DNA from: Dromaius novaehollandiae
Lineage: Eukaryota; Chordata; Aves; Casuariiformes; Dromaiidae
DNA: 64,000 bases
Direction: 5' to 3'
Assembly: GCF_036370855.1 (NCBI RefSeq)
Contig: NC_088112.1
Location: 13,508,469-13,572,468 of the forward strand
Position 1 is the first letter of the stretch, and every line of letters starts with the position of its first letter. Under the pieces are notes generated by a model. The model worked only from the letters and a program-made list of their open reading frames with translations, made no database searches and was not told the DNA's origin. Positions 22,880 to 35,100 of this stretch are shown in pieces. Made by a program: the position numbers and the translations under genes.

Positions 22880-25800
22880 AGAAAATAGAAGAAGATGGGG
22901 CTTTTCTGTTTAAAAATAAAAGGCACCATCACTGCCAACTGGGGAGGCCTGCGACGATAAGACAGGCAAGGCGCTTGGTTCAAGGTGGTCTGTTGAATAT
23001 GGAGAAACTCCTCCGAGGGAAATGAGTGGGCTTTGGATCGCCCATTTCTAGCTGTTGTGAACAGGAGCTGGATGCCCTCTGCCACTGGGTGCTGAGCAGC
23101 TGGCGCAGCACGGGTGGATAATGTGGGCTGGGAGCCCCCGGATGTTGGGCAGCATCTGCACACTTCAGCGGAGGCAGTGGGGAGCCTCGTGGTCTCTGAG
23201 GCTGGGGAAATGGGGACATAAAGCCCCTGGGGCTGAGGAAAGCTGAGGATCAGGTTTCCTGTGGTGGGGACATGGAGTCTGACCTCACATGTGAAGTAGA
23301 CTGACTACAAATGTTGCTACTCCTTTTGCTGTTGAAGCAAACAAATGGTACCCAGGGTTTCTGCAGTCACTTGGCACTTCAGGGCTTGGCATGCAGGCTG
23401 TGACAGGCTTGCTCAAGGCCACTAAATCCACAAATGAGCAAGCTGAATTGCTCAGCTTACTTTAAGGCCCATTTAAAAAAGAGAGTGCAAGCAAGCGAGC
23501 AAGACAGACCAGGCCAACCCAAACCTGAAGTGGCAGCCACTGAATTGCTGAAAAACCTCAGTTTGAGTAATGGGGTAAAGGGAGGGCTTGGGGACCTGGC
23601 CTGGGATGTCCCATCTCTGTAGACTGCAAACATGTCTGATGGCCTAACAGACAGCAACAAAATGAACAAAATAAGTAATTGCTGTTGGGCTGTATTATCC
23701 ACAACCTTTGGCATTTTCCAGCTGAATGCTTGCTTCCTCTTCCTTCCTGGCCCATTGCTGCTATTATTTTTACATCATGACTGCTGAGGAGTGTATCATT
23801 CATAACATACCTATCACAGAGAGATTCCTTTTTAAATGCTTAGGGAGATAGAGGGCTACAAACCCTGGGAAATCAGCTATGCCTAATATATTATGTAGAA
23901 GTTCTGTAATCATTATTGAACTAAAGTGCATTGAGTAAGTGGATAAAATCAGTCCCACTGTAGCATAACTCTCCAGAGAGCACAGATAAAAATGCCTCGT
24001 ACTTAAGTAAAAAAAAGGTAACAAAATATTTCCAGTCCCAGCAACTGCATTTTCTCCTTTATGTAAATAGGAAACCCTCAGGAGAAGACAATGATGCAGC
24101 AGAGGTTGAAGGTAAAGTTAAGGGTGGTGAAGCGGGGGAGCAAGGCAGTGCCACAGGCAGGCTGGTGGTGAGTGCGGCTCTGTGGAAGTGTGGCCAGGTA
24201 GGGCCCTTCGTCGTGGTGGGCAGCATGCCGCGGTCCTGACAGCCAAGGCAGAGGGAAATCCTTGGGGCTGGAGGGGAAGGCTGCACCTTGACAACATTTT
24301 AAATGGGGCTCACTCCATGTTTACGCTCCTCTTTCCCCCAGACACCGCAGAAAAGTAAAATCTTATGTGAGGGTTCATCTCAAGTCTTGCTTTCCAGAGC
24401 TTGTCATGACTCATGCACAGAGTGACCAGCTCCCACAGCTTCCCACCTCTACACATGCACAGTTACACACACACGCCTGCAGTGCTGTTCCTCCCTGGTC
24501 CACGCAATGCAAGAGAGCTGCAGGGGAGATAGCGAGTGAGAGTAACCCCACTTGCTGGGGTAAAGCTGAAAGGCCTTTCTGAGCCCAGCCCTGGGGTTGG
24601 ACTGAGGTCCTGCGATTTCAGGTACCTGCTCGGGCCCAGGTCCCCAGCGAAGCAGACACCCTCTGCCCCCTCTCTGCCTGCACACACTCTTGCTCTGTCT
24701 GGAAGCTGCAGCCCATCTTGGCCCGCGTGCTTTTGTCATTGTGTTGCAGTCGAAGCCCTAACAACACTGTACGTGCAGCTCAGCTGAGTGCCTCATTACT
24801 GGGGCTCCTTCTGCATGGCTGCTGGTCTGGGCTGAGCTCGCTGCCTTCCTAAGGGAAGTGACTGATGCGTCTTCACATGCTGTATTTATCTTGAGGTTAT
24901 TCTAAACCAGATAACCTGTGCCCCTTCACAAACTCCATGGCACACTGGCACTTATGGATAAACTTTCTCTCCATCCTGCCCATGTCCACCACTGGTTGAG
25001 AGTCTATGGGCTGGCTAACTAAAGATACAGCTCATTTCCAGTGGAGGTTTGCTATTGCCTGCTGCCATCCACTGGACCTTGAATTGCTACTAGCCACCAG
25101 TGCATAGGGGCTTAGCTGACTTCTGCTCTAATCAGCTCTAACAGATCTGGAGCAAATGCCTCTTTTGGGGTGAAAGAACAGAAGGCATTAGTCTCCTTTT
25201 CATTTTGAGGCACCAAACTTTTTTCACCTTTTGGGGCCTCAAGACCTAATATCTGAAACTTTTCCAGTGACTGTCAACTTCTCTTTGAAATGCAGCAACT
25301 GCAGCAGTCAGAGCATGCCTGTACATAGCTACAGACATAACCAGTCTATGCCTCTATCTCATACACGTGGCTAATATCTACAAACCTACAATAAATCACC
25401 ATCGCACTGTGAAAAATCTCTCTTGTATGACAAGAGGTGCAAAAACCAACTGAAACTCTTGGAAGAGCTTACAGGTATAAGCTATAATTTAGCATGAATA
25501 AATGTAGGAGAAGTAGGGCTTCGTATACTTTACCTTTTCTGTAACAAAAAGGGAGACGTGAATGCTTTCATACTCTTTGTACAAAACAGAATTTGTCTGG
25601 ACTGGTATCTGTAGGACAGAGTTTGCTATGCTTCAGAAAAGGATTAGACGATCACCTAAACAATTCTTTTAAGTGAGATCTTAAAACTTGTATCTACATC
25701 AGTGATGAAGTTGAAGTTAGGGTCATTCATTGGAAATATGGGGGAAAAGTGCGTTAGAGCACTGTACTTGCTGCTCCTGTTGTAGCCCTACACAAAAAAG

Positions 25801-26704
25801 CCACCTAGATTGCAGTCCCTGCTGTTAGGCTGTGACCTAGGTAGTCACTCGCATTTGTGTCCTGGAATGGCTATATCAGTGTTTTCAAAAATGCATGCTC
25901 TTTCACATGACCCGCCAATCATGTTGGAGCAATGCCATGCACTCTGGTCTAGCTGTATCCTCAGGGGCACCAAGGAAAGAGAACAGAGTTGTGGGGCTGG
26001 AACTATTACTTATTTATCTACAGTATTGACATGATCTGTGCTACAGAAATATCAGCATTAGGTGCTGGGGAAAAAGAATGCCATGGTCAGCTCCTGCTGG
26101 GAAATAGGGGAAACCAGAGGCAACAAAGGCCGCCCAAATCAGACAGCACCCCATTGAGATAGCGACGGTGGTGGCAGGCAGAGAGGTGTCAGTGACTGGG
26201 AAGAACATAACTGGCAGGTGGGCAAGGAGGCAGAAACCAGCATAACCAAAACACGTTGCTGGAGGTCTGTGTCAGCCTCCTTCGCAGTATCTCCGAGATG
26301 TACACTTACTGTATGGGGTAGGGGAAATAGCAGAGTATGAGCCATAGGCACAACGCCCCAGCACCCTGCAGTGCCACTGAGTCCCATGCTGCACCAGAGA
26401 GTGCTGACATTGAATGTTCACCGGTAGGTTTTTCACATTTTTATTAGTACAACAGTAATGGTGTGTGTCTGTGAAGGGAGGGAGAAGCAAATAGAAAGTG
26501 ATGCTTCCTTTATGTCATTGTGGATGGAGCTAAGCAAGTAAAGGGTTACAGCTCTGAGATGGTTGGTCCTGGTCCTCATGAACTCCATGTTGCCCTGTCT
26601 GAAATACACACCCAGACCCAAGCAAGAAAAACTCTGATGGAAATGGAATTAGAAAACTACTGGGATTCTCCAAGGGAAGGTGGGCAGGTTTTCTAGAATG
26701 GACT
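22880..26704. other. Intergenic DNA, GC-richer, no gene seen
   Basis: GC rises at about 23000-23280 and 24100-24850, with only sparse CpG. Many overlapping short frames arise from this composition. A possible retroposon-tail word (TTCAGAAAAGGATTAGACGA) occurs near 25632. No exon is supported. Confidence 0.6.
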
Positions 26705-27130
26705 ATAGAAGAACTCGGCTTACTCAGCCCAGCAAAGCAAAGCCTGTCAGCAGCAGCATTTGTTAGCTGTAAATTCAACAGAAGTGCTAACACAGGAGAG
26801 CAGGTATTCAGACAAAAGCGCAGTGCTCACGCAAGACAAATATGTATAATGAAGCCCATGGAAAATTTCCAGCTTGGAGGTTAGAAGCTGGTTTCTACAG
26901 ACTAGAGGAATGGGCTTCAGGGATAGCCTTCCTAAAAGGGTGATGAGGGCAAATAAAATAAGTGCTTGTAAGATGCAGTGGACATGTTTCTGAAAAAATC
27001 CTGGACAATGTGGCCTTTGATAAAGCTCTTCAAAAATACTGTCCCATGAAATGGGAAGAATCTGGAGCTGAGATGGGGGCCATGGACACTGTGGGAGGCC
27101 ACCAACCTGGTTAGCAGCTTTAGCACAGCA
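26705..27130 (+). mobile_element. Degraded non-LTR retrotransposon 3' region (CR1/L2 type)
   Basis: GAACTCGGCTTACTCAGCCC, AGCAAAGCAAAGCCTGTCAG, then GCTTGGAGGTTAGAAGCTGG, TTTCTACAGACTAGAGGAAT, GGGCTTCAGGGATAGCCTTC and GAGGCCACCAACCTGG follow in order the pattern GAGCTTGGCTTGTTTAGCCTAGC ... TTAGGCTTGAAATTAGACGAAGGTTTC ... GGAACAGCCTTCC ... CAACCTGACTGG. I know that pattern from reptile LINE tails. The minus-strand frames of 132 and 141 codons over it are relics of this element. Confidence 0.55.
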
Positions 27131-29171
27131 GCCCAATTTGAACATTTACAACAGGCCTGAAGCTCAAAGGGCAGCAAGAAGGAAGGAGGTGAGGCAACCA
27201 AGCATATAACATAAAATGTATCTTCAGATAACCTATGAAATGGCATTAGATATATGGACTGTGAAGCCAAGCAGCTTATATAAATGATTATACGAAGAGG
27301 CTGTGGCAAGGGCCTGTAAATACAGAGAAGGGCTCTAAAGGGAATAAGCAGACACAAGACAAGACTAGGAAGTGAACAGTGAAGGTACTTCCTTCTGCTG
27401 TGGTTTCTTTAAACTGAATTTAAAAAAATAGAAGCAGTCCCATAAAAAAAAACCAATTAATCCTCCATTCCTGTCCCAAAAGATGCACTATTAAGTTGAA
27501 AAAATTGTTACAGCTGCTGAAAAGTTACAGAAGCAACCAGCTGAGCTTGCAGGAATAACCCACACCAAGTTATGCACTCATGCCTATGTGTTCTCTGCTG
27601 GGGCTCCGGAGGACTTTCCTTTCCCTTTCAGTATAGGACTCAGTGTGGGATACAGCTCTCACTGCAGCCATACATGCACATGCAACTTGCAACTGGTCCT
27701 CACATGATCTGGAGGTTTTTTTTCTGGCATCAAAAAGGTAGTTCATCTTTTGTTGCACTATTGTCACCCAGGTGATCTCAGTTTGGGCTCTCCTGGTGAA
27801 CATCAGCGTGGGCTGAGTAGCAGCCTCTTCTCCAGCCTCAGTCTGAGTTGGAAGTCTTATGGTTCACGTCATGTTATTGCCTTCCGCCCCATTTTTATTT
27901 AGTATGTAGATGAAATTAAATGTCAGATGAAAGCATATTCATTGGATCCAAAAGACTGAAGCAAAGTTCTGCATTTGCTGTGCCTAGAATAGGTTGTCTA
28001 ATGTTACATGCTGAATTTAAGCCTGAAGACTGGTTTATAGCTACATGTAACTTGACTTTTTTTTCCAGTATGGTGAGCACTCACAGAGCCCTTGGCTGCA
28101 GTGAGGGCTGCCAATGTTTACACCATTTGAAAGCAGACTGGCAGAATTGTCTCAGACAGAAGACACCGCACTCTTGTGCTCAGAGAGCAAGCTTTGCTTG
28201 GGGGCCTTACTTTTCCAACAGCGTGTGGTGTTTTTTGGGGTTTTTTTTTCCAACAGCTATCAGGGTGGAGCTGGTACTGAATTAAGAGATGCCCAACACT
28301 TTACAGTGCAAGAACCCACTTACAGCTGCTTATGTTTTTAATAAATTTTAAATTTTAGTAATTTTTTAATTTAATTTAACCTGCAATCCCAATGTCCCTG
28401 TCCCTACCCAAACCACTCTCAGCTTTGCATTGGGAATGGCATTTAAAGATGTCTGGTTGTCTCCAGGGTCTTCTGAATGACAGCCACTCATCACTTCCAG
28501 TTGGGTGCCATTGTCTCAACCTTCCTCATCCCAGAGGTAAAACTCCTTGCATTCCTCTTCGGCCAGTGGTACAAAATGAAATGAAACACCTAGAACCAAT
28601 TTAGTAGCTGATGGATGTGTCATTTATGAAGGGTAACAAAGTGGAAATGCTTTATAGGAGCCTCCTTCATGGTCAAGTCAATGATGTTGTTACAGCTCAG
28701 AAGGCTTTGATGCAATTCTTGGAGCTGGCCTTGAGCAAGTCACTTATTAAGCCCTGGCTCTGAGTCCCCAGAGGCAATGGGAGTGTTACCACTGACTTAA
28801 ACAATAGCAAGATGAAGACTTAAATCTCCCTTGGCCTGTGGTACAGAAGCTAATACACCTTTGTCTTGCACTTCATGATCACTGCCTGTTTAGACAGTAA
28901 GGTCTTTATAGCTAAGCACATAAAACTAGGTATGTTCTTGAAAGTCACAAGAAAAATATGTGGGCCATCAATGTAACAGCATGATGGAAATAAGAATAAT
29001 AGTGATAACCGGACAAGCTTTCAGTATAATGAGTGGGGATCCATTAAAATCCACCAGTGACAGAATAAGAGGAGCTCAGAATTCACTACAATTCGATGTG
29101 TAATGCCATGAATTGCTGCTTCTCCTTACTTTCAGAAAGACAGTTCAATGGCCTTCTCATGTACTAGCCAG
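27131..29171. other. Intergenic DNA flanking the EBF1 3' end, no gene seen
   Basis: Contains a MIR-like fragment at 28705-28830 and an AT-only stretch at 28338-28380. The plus-strand 121-codon frame at 27920 is unsupported. Confidence 0.65.
28705..28830 (+). mobile_element. MIR-like or related old SINE fragment
   Basis: TTGGAGCTGGCCTTGAGCAA, GTCACTTATTAAGCC, then GCAATGGGAGTGTTACCACT and GACTTAAACAATAGCAAGAT. The first part matches the MIR core (CCTTGGGCAAGTCACTT). The second matches another old amniote repeat word (CAATGGGAGT...CACTGACTTCAA). Confidence 0.45.
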
Positions 29172-29233
29172 CAGAAGCAGAAAAATAAATACACAACTAG
29201 GAGCTGTATTCACAGACAGGAAGTAACTTTAAT
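29172..29233 (-). terminator. EBF1: Probable main EBF1 polyadenylation region
   Basis: On the minus strand an ATTAAA hexamer sits at 29233-29228. Some 15-25 bases further comes CCTGTCTGTG, then a GU/U-rich stretch reading GTTGTGTATTTATTTTT at 29195-29179. That hexamer plus downstream element is the usual arrangement for cleavage, here expected at about 29205-29215. ATTAAA is the commonest variant signal. No RNA evidence is available, so the exact site is an inference. Confidence 0.6.
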
Positions 29234-29880
29234 TAAATATTGTGAAAGTTGAAAAGTTTTTACAGCTTGAATTTCTGCAAAAAAATTATAACAATCTCTA
29301 CAGTAGTTAGTTTCTCTAACAATAGAACTGTACAGTGTGTGTGTCTATTCAAAAAGATTTAGATAAGAAGGTGAAAGGTTAGTAGTTTCAGAGATGACTT
29401 CATTTTAGCTGCATCCTAGTACAACTGTGAGGAAATAGGCATACTTTATGCAATCCAGTCATTGTGAGGCTTCACCTTTTTAAAACTGAAATCTGAACGT
29501 TTCCACTTAAAGCCATATTCTGTAAACAGCTGCATCTTTTACTTTGTAAAAGATGAGGGTGGTACAAGGGGATTTTTATAAAGTCCCATTCATCAGATCA
29601 CTATAAATAGCTGCAACAAAACAAAATTATGCACATTGTCAAAGGATCTTTGGACACTGTCGTAAAAGACTACAAATGTAGATGGCGAACACTGATGTCA
29701 AAATTGCTATGATTTTGAGTGGAGCTCTACAAGAGTAATTGATGGTGTCACTGGACAAAATATGGCTTTAAATTTGATTACATTGTCGTGCTGTTGCGTA
29801 CTACGTGAATTAGAATAATCACTTGGAATACAGAGAAGCAATAAACTGATGTCTCTCACATTTTCCAGTTTTGTTCTCCT

Positions 29881-29886
29881 TTTATT
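29881..29886 (-). terminator. EBF1: Alternative proximal poly(A) signal AATAAA
   Basis: Plus-strand TTTATT here is AATAAA on the sense strand of EBF1, about 650 bases before the distal signal. The downstream sense sequence (CTGGAAAATGTGAGAG) is only weakly GU-rich, so this is a secondary candidate for a shorter 3' UTR. Confidence 0.35.
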
Positions 29887-31117
29887 TTCTCATCATAAAA
29901 AAAAAAATCCTGTTTTCTTCCCTTCCCCCAAAAGATCACACTGTGACATTCTAGTGAAAACCATTGCAAAATTCATACAGGAAGCATGCACAGTTGCAGC
30001 ATCGTTGTAAATGATTTCTTGCTCGACTAGAAAAAAGTTATATTGTTTTAAGGTAACAAAACAGTTCTTTTGTGCTTTTCAATTCCTTTTTTTTTTTTTT
30101 CTTAGAATGTTAGTGATGATTGACAGTTCTGGTGCACAGTACAATGTACAAGTGAAATGAATATGATTTGCATTGTTAAGGCATCCAATCTGCTGGTTTA
30201 TATTTATGTGAAAGACAGAGAAATATACAAGCAGACTTAAGAAAGAAAGTATTTTCATTGAGTTCTATGAAGTTTCTCCCCATATTTAATGCACAAAAAT
30301 GCGTCACTCCAAAGAGGAGAAATCCCATGCATATTAATAGAGTAAAACAGCATTAGTTTTTGTTAAGCCTCAAAAGCAAAGGATACATTTTTTTAAAATC
30401 TACATAACTAAATGCTACAAGAATAATATGCTACTTTTTGCCATATATTGGAAAAAACTTCTTAACTTACAAATAATACAAAAATAGACAATGGCTTTTG
30501 GGTGGAAATTAAAAAAATGGAAGCATGGTTTTAAACAATACTAAAAAAAAACCTATAAATGAAATGTTTTAAAATCACATTTAAACAGCTAATACAACGG
30601 TGAATGACCAAACAAATCAGCACTTTTTCACATAGCAAACATACACAATAAAATAAATTGGGGTAGGGGGAAAAAAAGCAATGTACAAATTCCAAAGATA
30701 AATACATTATTTATATGGATATTTTACAAAATCCCCTTTAAAACAAACAAACAAAAAAAACAGAAACAAAAAGCTTTTTTTTTCTTTAATTAATTTTGCA
30801 AGTATGTGCAAGCTAAAGGTAGTGAGCTCTTTTTTTTGCAAAATATGCAGTAAAATTCTTTTTTGTGATATTGAAAAACTGTCTTAAGACATTAAAATGT
30901 ATAAATAGAACAACAACTTTGGCAAAAAATCACAAAAAATCTACAGTATTTATAACTACATACAAAACACAACAGCAAAGAAAAAATATCAGGTAATGCA
31001 TCTTCAGAGCTTTGCTGCCTCTTGGACTAATAGTTTTTAAGAACACTTCCCAGATAATGATAGCAAAATTCTTGTAAAACAGAAGCTATGGTTTTGATTC
31101 GAAACCTTCTTAACACT

Positions 31118-31138
31118 CCCACCCCTCCACCCCCCCCC
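31118..31138 (-). other. EBF1: G-quadruplex-forming run in EBF1 3' UTR (sense strand)
   Basis: The plus strand reads CCCACCCCTCCACCCCCCCC(C). The transcript therefore carries nine G, then GGAGGGG, then GGG, enough for four G-tracts with short loops. Confidence 0.6.
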
Positions 31139-31229
31139 AAAACTCGTGTTTCCACTTACTATTCAAAAAGCAGTTACCTGTTGCTTAATATATTATGATA
31201 CAAACTGAGAGGGTCGACTGATATGGCAC

Positions 31230-31330
31230 CAATCCTAGTGGGAGGGTGGCAGAAGCGCGGGTGCTTCGAGCCGGCTGCTGCGAGTGCAGCGGCACGGGGA
31301 GGGGGAGGCTGACGGCGCTCCAGGGTTTTA
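31230..31330. other. EBF1: CpG-dense patch inside the AT-rich EBF1 3' UTR
   Basis: About ten CpG in 100 bases (GAAGCGCGGGTGCTTCGAGC, CGGCTGCTGCGAGTGCAGCG, GCACGGGGAGG, GACGGCGCTCC), surrounded by more than 1 kb of AT-rich sequence on each side. Confidence 0.6.
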
Positions 31331-31468
31331 GCACTGTGTCTAGAGGCACTGGATTTGCAGCTCAAGGGGAAACGTGCTTGTTGGTTGCATCCTTACCTCC
31401 GCTTCCACCGACTTTCCTTGTGGCATTATCTACACGATTATTAAGCCTGATATTAGGGGTTACAAACA

Positions 31469-31489
31469 CCCCCCCCCCCAAACCCACCC
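31469..31489 (-). other. EBF1: Second G-quadruplex-forming run in EBF1 3' UTR (sense strand)
   Basis: Plus-strand eleven C, then AAACCCACCC. The sense RNA reads GGGTGGGTTT followed by eleven G, a near-ideal quadruplex. Confidence 0.65.
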
Positions 31490-32164
31490 TCACCATCCAA
31501 AAATATCACCTCTCTAGGGAGTAACATCTATTGAATGGGAACATTGAAAATGCATCGTATTAGCAAATCACCACTGGATAAGCAACCGATATAAGCCGAC
31601 CCTTAATTAAATGGCCATAATTCTTCTACGAAAAACTAACTGGCACTTCTATTCTGTCCCGTACAGACTTGGTTGTAAATGACACCACTTCATTTTTCTT
31701 TACACAGCTTTAAAAAAAAAAATCATAAATTAAAAACATGGAGTTCCATCTCTAGTGTCCCTCGCATACTTGTATGACTTATAAAAGACAAATGGTGTTG
31801 ACTTAAATCAAGCCTTAAAAAAACACAAAAAAGAAGAAAAAAATGAAAACAAAAGCAAGCCCCCACCCCACAAAAAAGTGGATTTTTTTTTTTTATCAAC
31901 ATACAATAAATATATCTCCCATGTATTTGGGATGGACAACTTGAATCAACACCTTGCAATTGCAGATTGTTAATTTCAGTATTTGCAAGGATGGTGATTT
32001 TTGTTTTCTTTAAAAATCCGCAGTTATTGTAAGATTCTTCTTTATTTCATTTTTTTTTTTTTTAAAAAGGCCTGAGTAAAAAGTTCCACTCTGGGACTTG
32101 TATCAGATTCACTCTGAAGCAGAATTCAACCTCTTCATTAATAAAATTCTTCAAGGCAATTCTT

Positions 32165-32196
32165 TCACATGGGGGGAACAATCATGCCAGATATAG
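32165..32196 (-). CDS. EBF1: EBF1 terminal coding exon and stop codon
   Basis: The last 32 coding bases complete an Ala codon and give ISGMIVPPM and a TGA stop at 32167-32165. This is the invariant EBF1 C-terminus. The acceptor is GCAACAG (AG at 32198-32197). It is preceded on the sense strand by an unusually long pyrimidine tract (about 32244-32203) containing a run of seven C and a run of eight T. The exon continues straight into the 3' UTR. It is too short to appear as an open reading frame and was found by searching for the expected C-terminus in the phase left by the previous exon. Confidence 0.96.
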
Positions 32197-35100
32197 CTGT
32201 TGCAAGGAGAAGAGAAGGAGAGAGGGGGAGGGGGGGAAAAAAAAGTAAGTTACTTTTGTGCATTATAAAGCAACTCTAAAAATCCTCAGAGCTTTTAAAC
32301 ATTTACTAGCAATGTACTCAGCTGTACTGTGAATTAAATTTAAATTTAAGTATCATCCCGTAGACACAACTGTGTATGCATTAGTCCCAAGAAACCTGAT
32401 TCTGATCTGAAAGTGGTTTAATTGTGAGTGACTCTGCTGAAATTAGTGATTTTCTTCCAGAATAAATACATTTCACCTCATAGAAGAATCTGCTCCTAAC
32501 TTAATTTTCTGGTTTTTAGATGCAAAGTCTGGCTATTGCTAAAAATGATTAGGAGGCTTAAACTTGAATCAGACATCGTCATACATTCTATTACTTTTCT
32601 AAAAGAAAAGCAGATTTTTGCTCCACGTATGAGCAAATGGCTAGAGTCCCATAAGCCACCAGTATTACAGATACCATAATGTGTTTGTCACATTATACAC
32701 ACTGACAGTGGATCATTTTCTTAGCCCAGTTTTCCTCACAAGTTCAGTATGCAACCTTGGGAATTTGTGCATGCATTTTCAGAGGGCCCGAAAAGGACTT
32801 AAACCCTTGAGCCCATTGCTCCAAGTTACAGTGGAAATCTGTCCTTAACTGAGGGTTTAGCAGACCAGCATCTCATGGTTTTATCATGCTTGTAAAAACA
32901 TTAATTCAGTAGTATGTTAATGTTGATTTAGAATGTCCTCTCTGTTGGTTAAGTTGAATCATCGGTGTTTCTTTATTATACCTCCTAACCTCATTTTCTG
33001 TGGAATCACCATCTCTCTTAAAGAAGAGACATTCATTAAAAATCAACAGGCACAGTCTTCCACCTAGCTTGACCTCCAGCTTGGTCTCCCTCTGTTCACC
33101 AGGGCCTCTCTATAGATCAGACATACCAAGTGCCCGAATGATAGACTGTGAGCAAGCACATCACTACAGGAGGTAGTCATGTAAGTTTATGATGAAAGCT
33201 GTAACAACAATGCATCTTTAAAACACCGGTCATACAGTTATTTGCAAAAAAAAAGGTAGAAAACAGATTTGCCTTCAGGTTGGCGGCACTTCATGGGCAC
33301 ATTATTTAAATGCTAGAACTGCCTGCCATCTCAGACATCTGGACATGTAATTTCTTAAGGAAGAACTCAACCCTGTGACTGGTGCTGATTCATTGTGCTT
33401 TAATTACAGCTGCAATTATTTGATAAGAACAGAGCCAAAGTAAAAGACTCACAGATTTGGGGTTGGAGGGGGAGAGGAGGGAAATGTTTTCTCCACAAAC
33501 ACCACCATATGTGCAAGAATTACAAGTCTAATCAGCAAGGGGAGAACAGCTCGAGTAAACTGCACTGATTAAATGAAATAAAACGAGAGAAGGAGAGAAT
33601 GCAAAACACATCCACATGTTTGCAACAGGCCATCTTCAGAGGTGACATGTTGCAACTATACAGCAGTATTTCAATTTTTGGAATTTATCATCCATAAATT
33701 TTTTTATGTGGAATCACTGTACTGGTTGTTTTTCACTCCACGTAAGGGCTCTTCAAGCAGCGGGGGGAATGAGGATAAAAGGGATGGCGAGGCTAGTTAC
33801 CTTGCTTTAAGCCTTACAGGAAGGCACTCAAATGAGTGGTAGAGAGGACACCACTGTGTCTTAGATGCTACCGAAATGTGAATATTCTTTGCTGTGGCAC
33901 TTCCCAACATGGTGCTTCTTGGCTCTGCCAGAGATAATCTGAGGTTTCACTTTCATATTAACTCCACAACTTTGCCATCATCTCTTTCATCTTAGATCAT
34001 AGGCTGATGTTGATATTGCTTTTTAAAAAAAATCCTTGTCAATTTTATAAACAGTGGATGAAATAGCAACAGCTATGTTCTTTTTTTTTCCTTTTTTTTA
34101 AAAAAAGAACTTCCCATAGGATTATATTTCAAGATTATCTCAAATACCAAGTCCTGAGTGCGCACAGTCAGGATGTCCTCCTCAGTACATGTGAGTAAAA
34201 GAGTGGCAAACCCTAACCCAAGAACTGCTGGTGCAGTAGCCCTGCTGCACTCCACTGCTGCTCTCTACTCTGCTCTCAGGCTTCTCATGCTGTGTGCCAG
34301 GGTATCCCCATGACTTTCTAGCAGCACTTTCAGCGATGTCTCTATCTCACACACACACCTCTTCCTCCATCCTTATCCCTGCTTCCTCAAAGAAGCACCT
34401 ACATGGGGGGGCCAATAAAATGGGCTCTGACAGGGAGGGAGGGAGTCAACCAGACTGCAGTTGTCCTCTTGGCCTCCTGTGAGGCAGCCACCCTCAGCTA
34501 AAGGTGAGACTGTAATTTTCACTGAAAAGCTCATTTGGGCAGGGACCTAAAACACAGCTTCTAGCTTCAGTTCGCCTTCAAGCCCATTGTATTAAACCGA
34601 GTAATTTGAGTTTCTTCTGTTTCTTACTCGAGGATAATAATATTTATCCCTATTAGTAATGCCCTTGGTGATTTGTGGACGGTAGTCCTTTAGAAGAACA
34701 CAGACATGGCACCACAGCGCTGGTATATCAGCACTGTACGTTACAGCACAGAGAAGAGCAATGCTGAGAAGACTGCTTCCTTCTCTACTGCTCAGGTGAG
34801 CAAGGAACAAAAGAGCTGGGGATGGGTGGAGCCTTCCTATAGGTGGTGAGTGCAAATGAGCAGAGTCAGATGGATAATTAATTCTCTGTGAGTACTACTT
34901 CAACATTTTTTGTCTTTTCCATCCCCTTCAAAGCCCTACATTTAGGCAAAATTTAAAACAAGAAGTTGTTTTGTCTTAGAAAATGATGTATGCTTCAGAA
35001 AATGTTAAAACATGTTTCCCCCCAAAAAGCTTCTCAAGTTAAGAGATTCATTAAAAAAAAAAATCAGTTTTCACCAAAAAGTCACCAAGAACTGGCTTTC

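Larger units (their letters stand above)
29210..32164 (-). other. EBF1: EBF1 3' UTR (about 2.95 kb)
   Basis: Sense-strand sequence from the TGA to an ATTAAA signal at 29233-29228 is AT-rich and free of recognisable transposons. The length is close to what I recall for mammalian EBF1 (about 3 kb). On the sense strand it has several A runs (from plus-strand T runs at about 30087-30100 and 32050-32063). It also has two G-tract clusters at 31118-31138 and 31469-31489, and a short CpG-dense patch at about 31230-31330. The stop-side boundary is certain. The distal boundary is inferred only from the polyadenylation context, and a shorter form ending near 29870 is possible. Confidence 0.75.

Noticed and set aside
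26747-27357. Minus-strand frames of 132 and 141 codons with hydrophobic stretches
   Set aside because: They run antisense to a degraded retrotransposon tail; the hydrophobicity is a by-product of the repeat sequence.
31174-31524. Frames through the CpG-dense patch (63 codons minus, 92 codons plus)
   Set aside because: They arise from the GC patch inside the 3' UTR. There is no homology, and the peptides are low in complexity.
34207-34219. AACCCTAACCC telomere-like word
   Set aside because: Only about one and a half units; chance occurrence.
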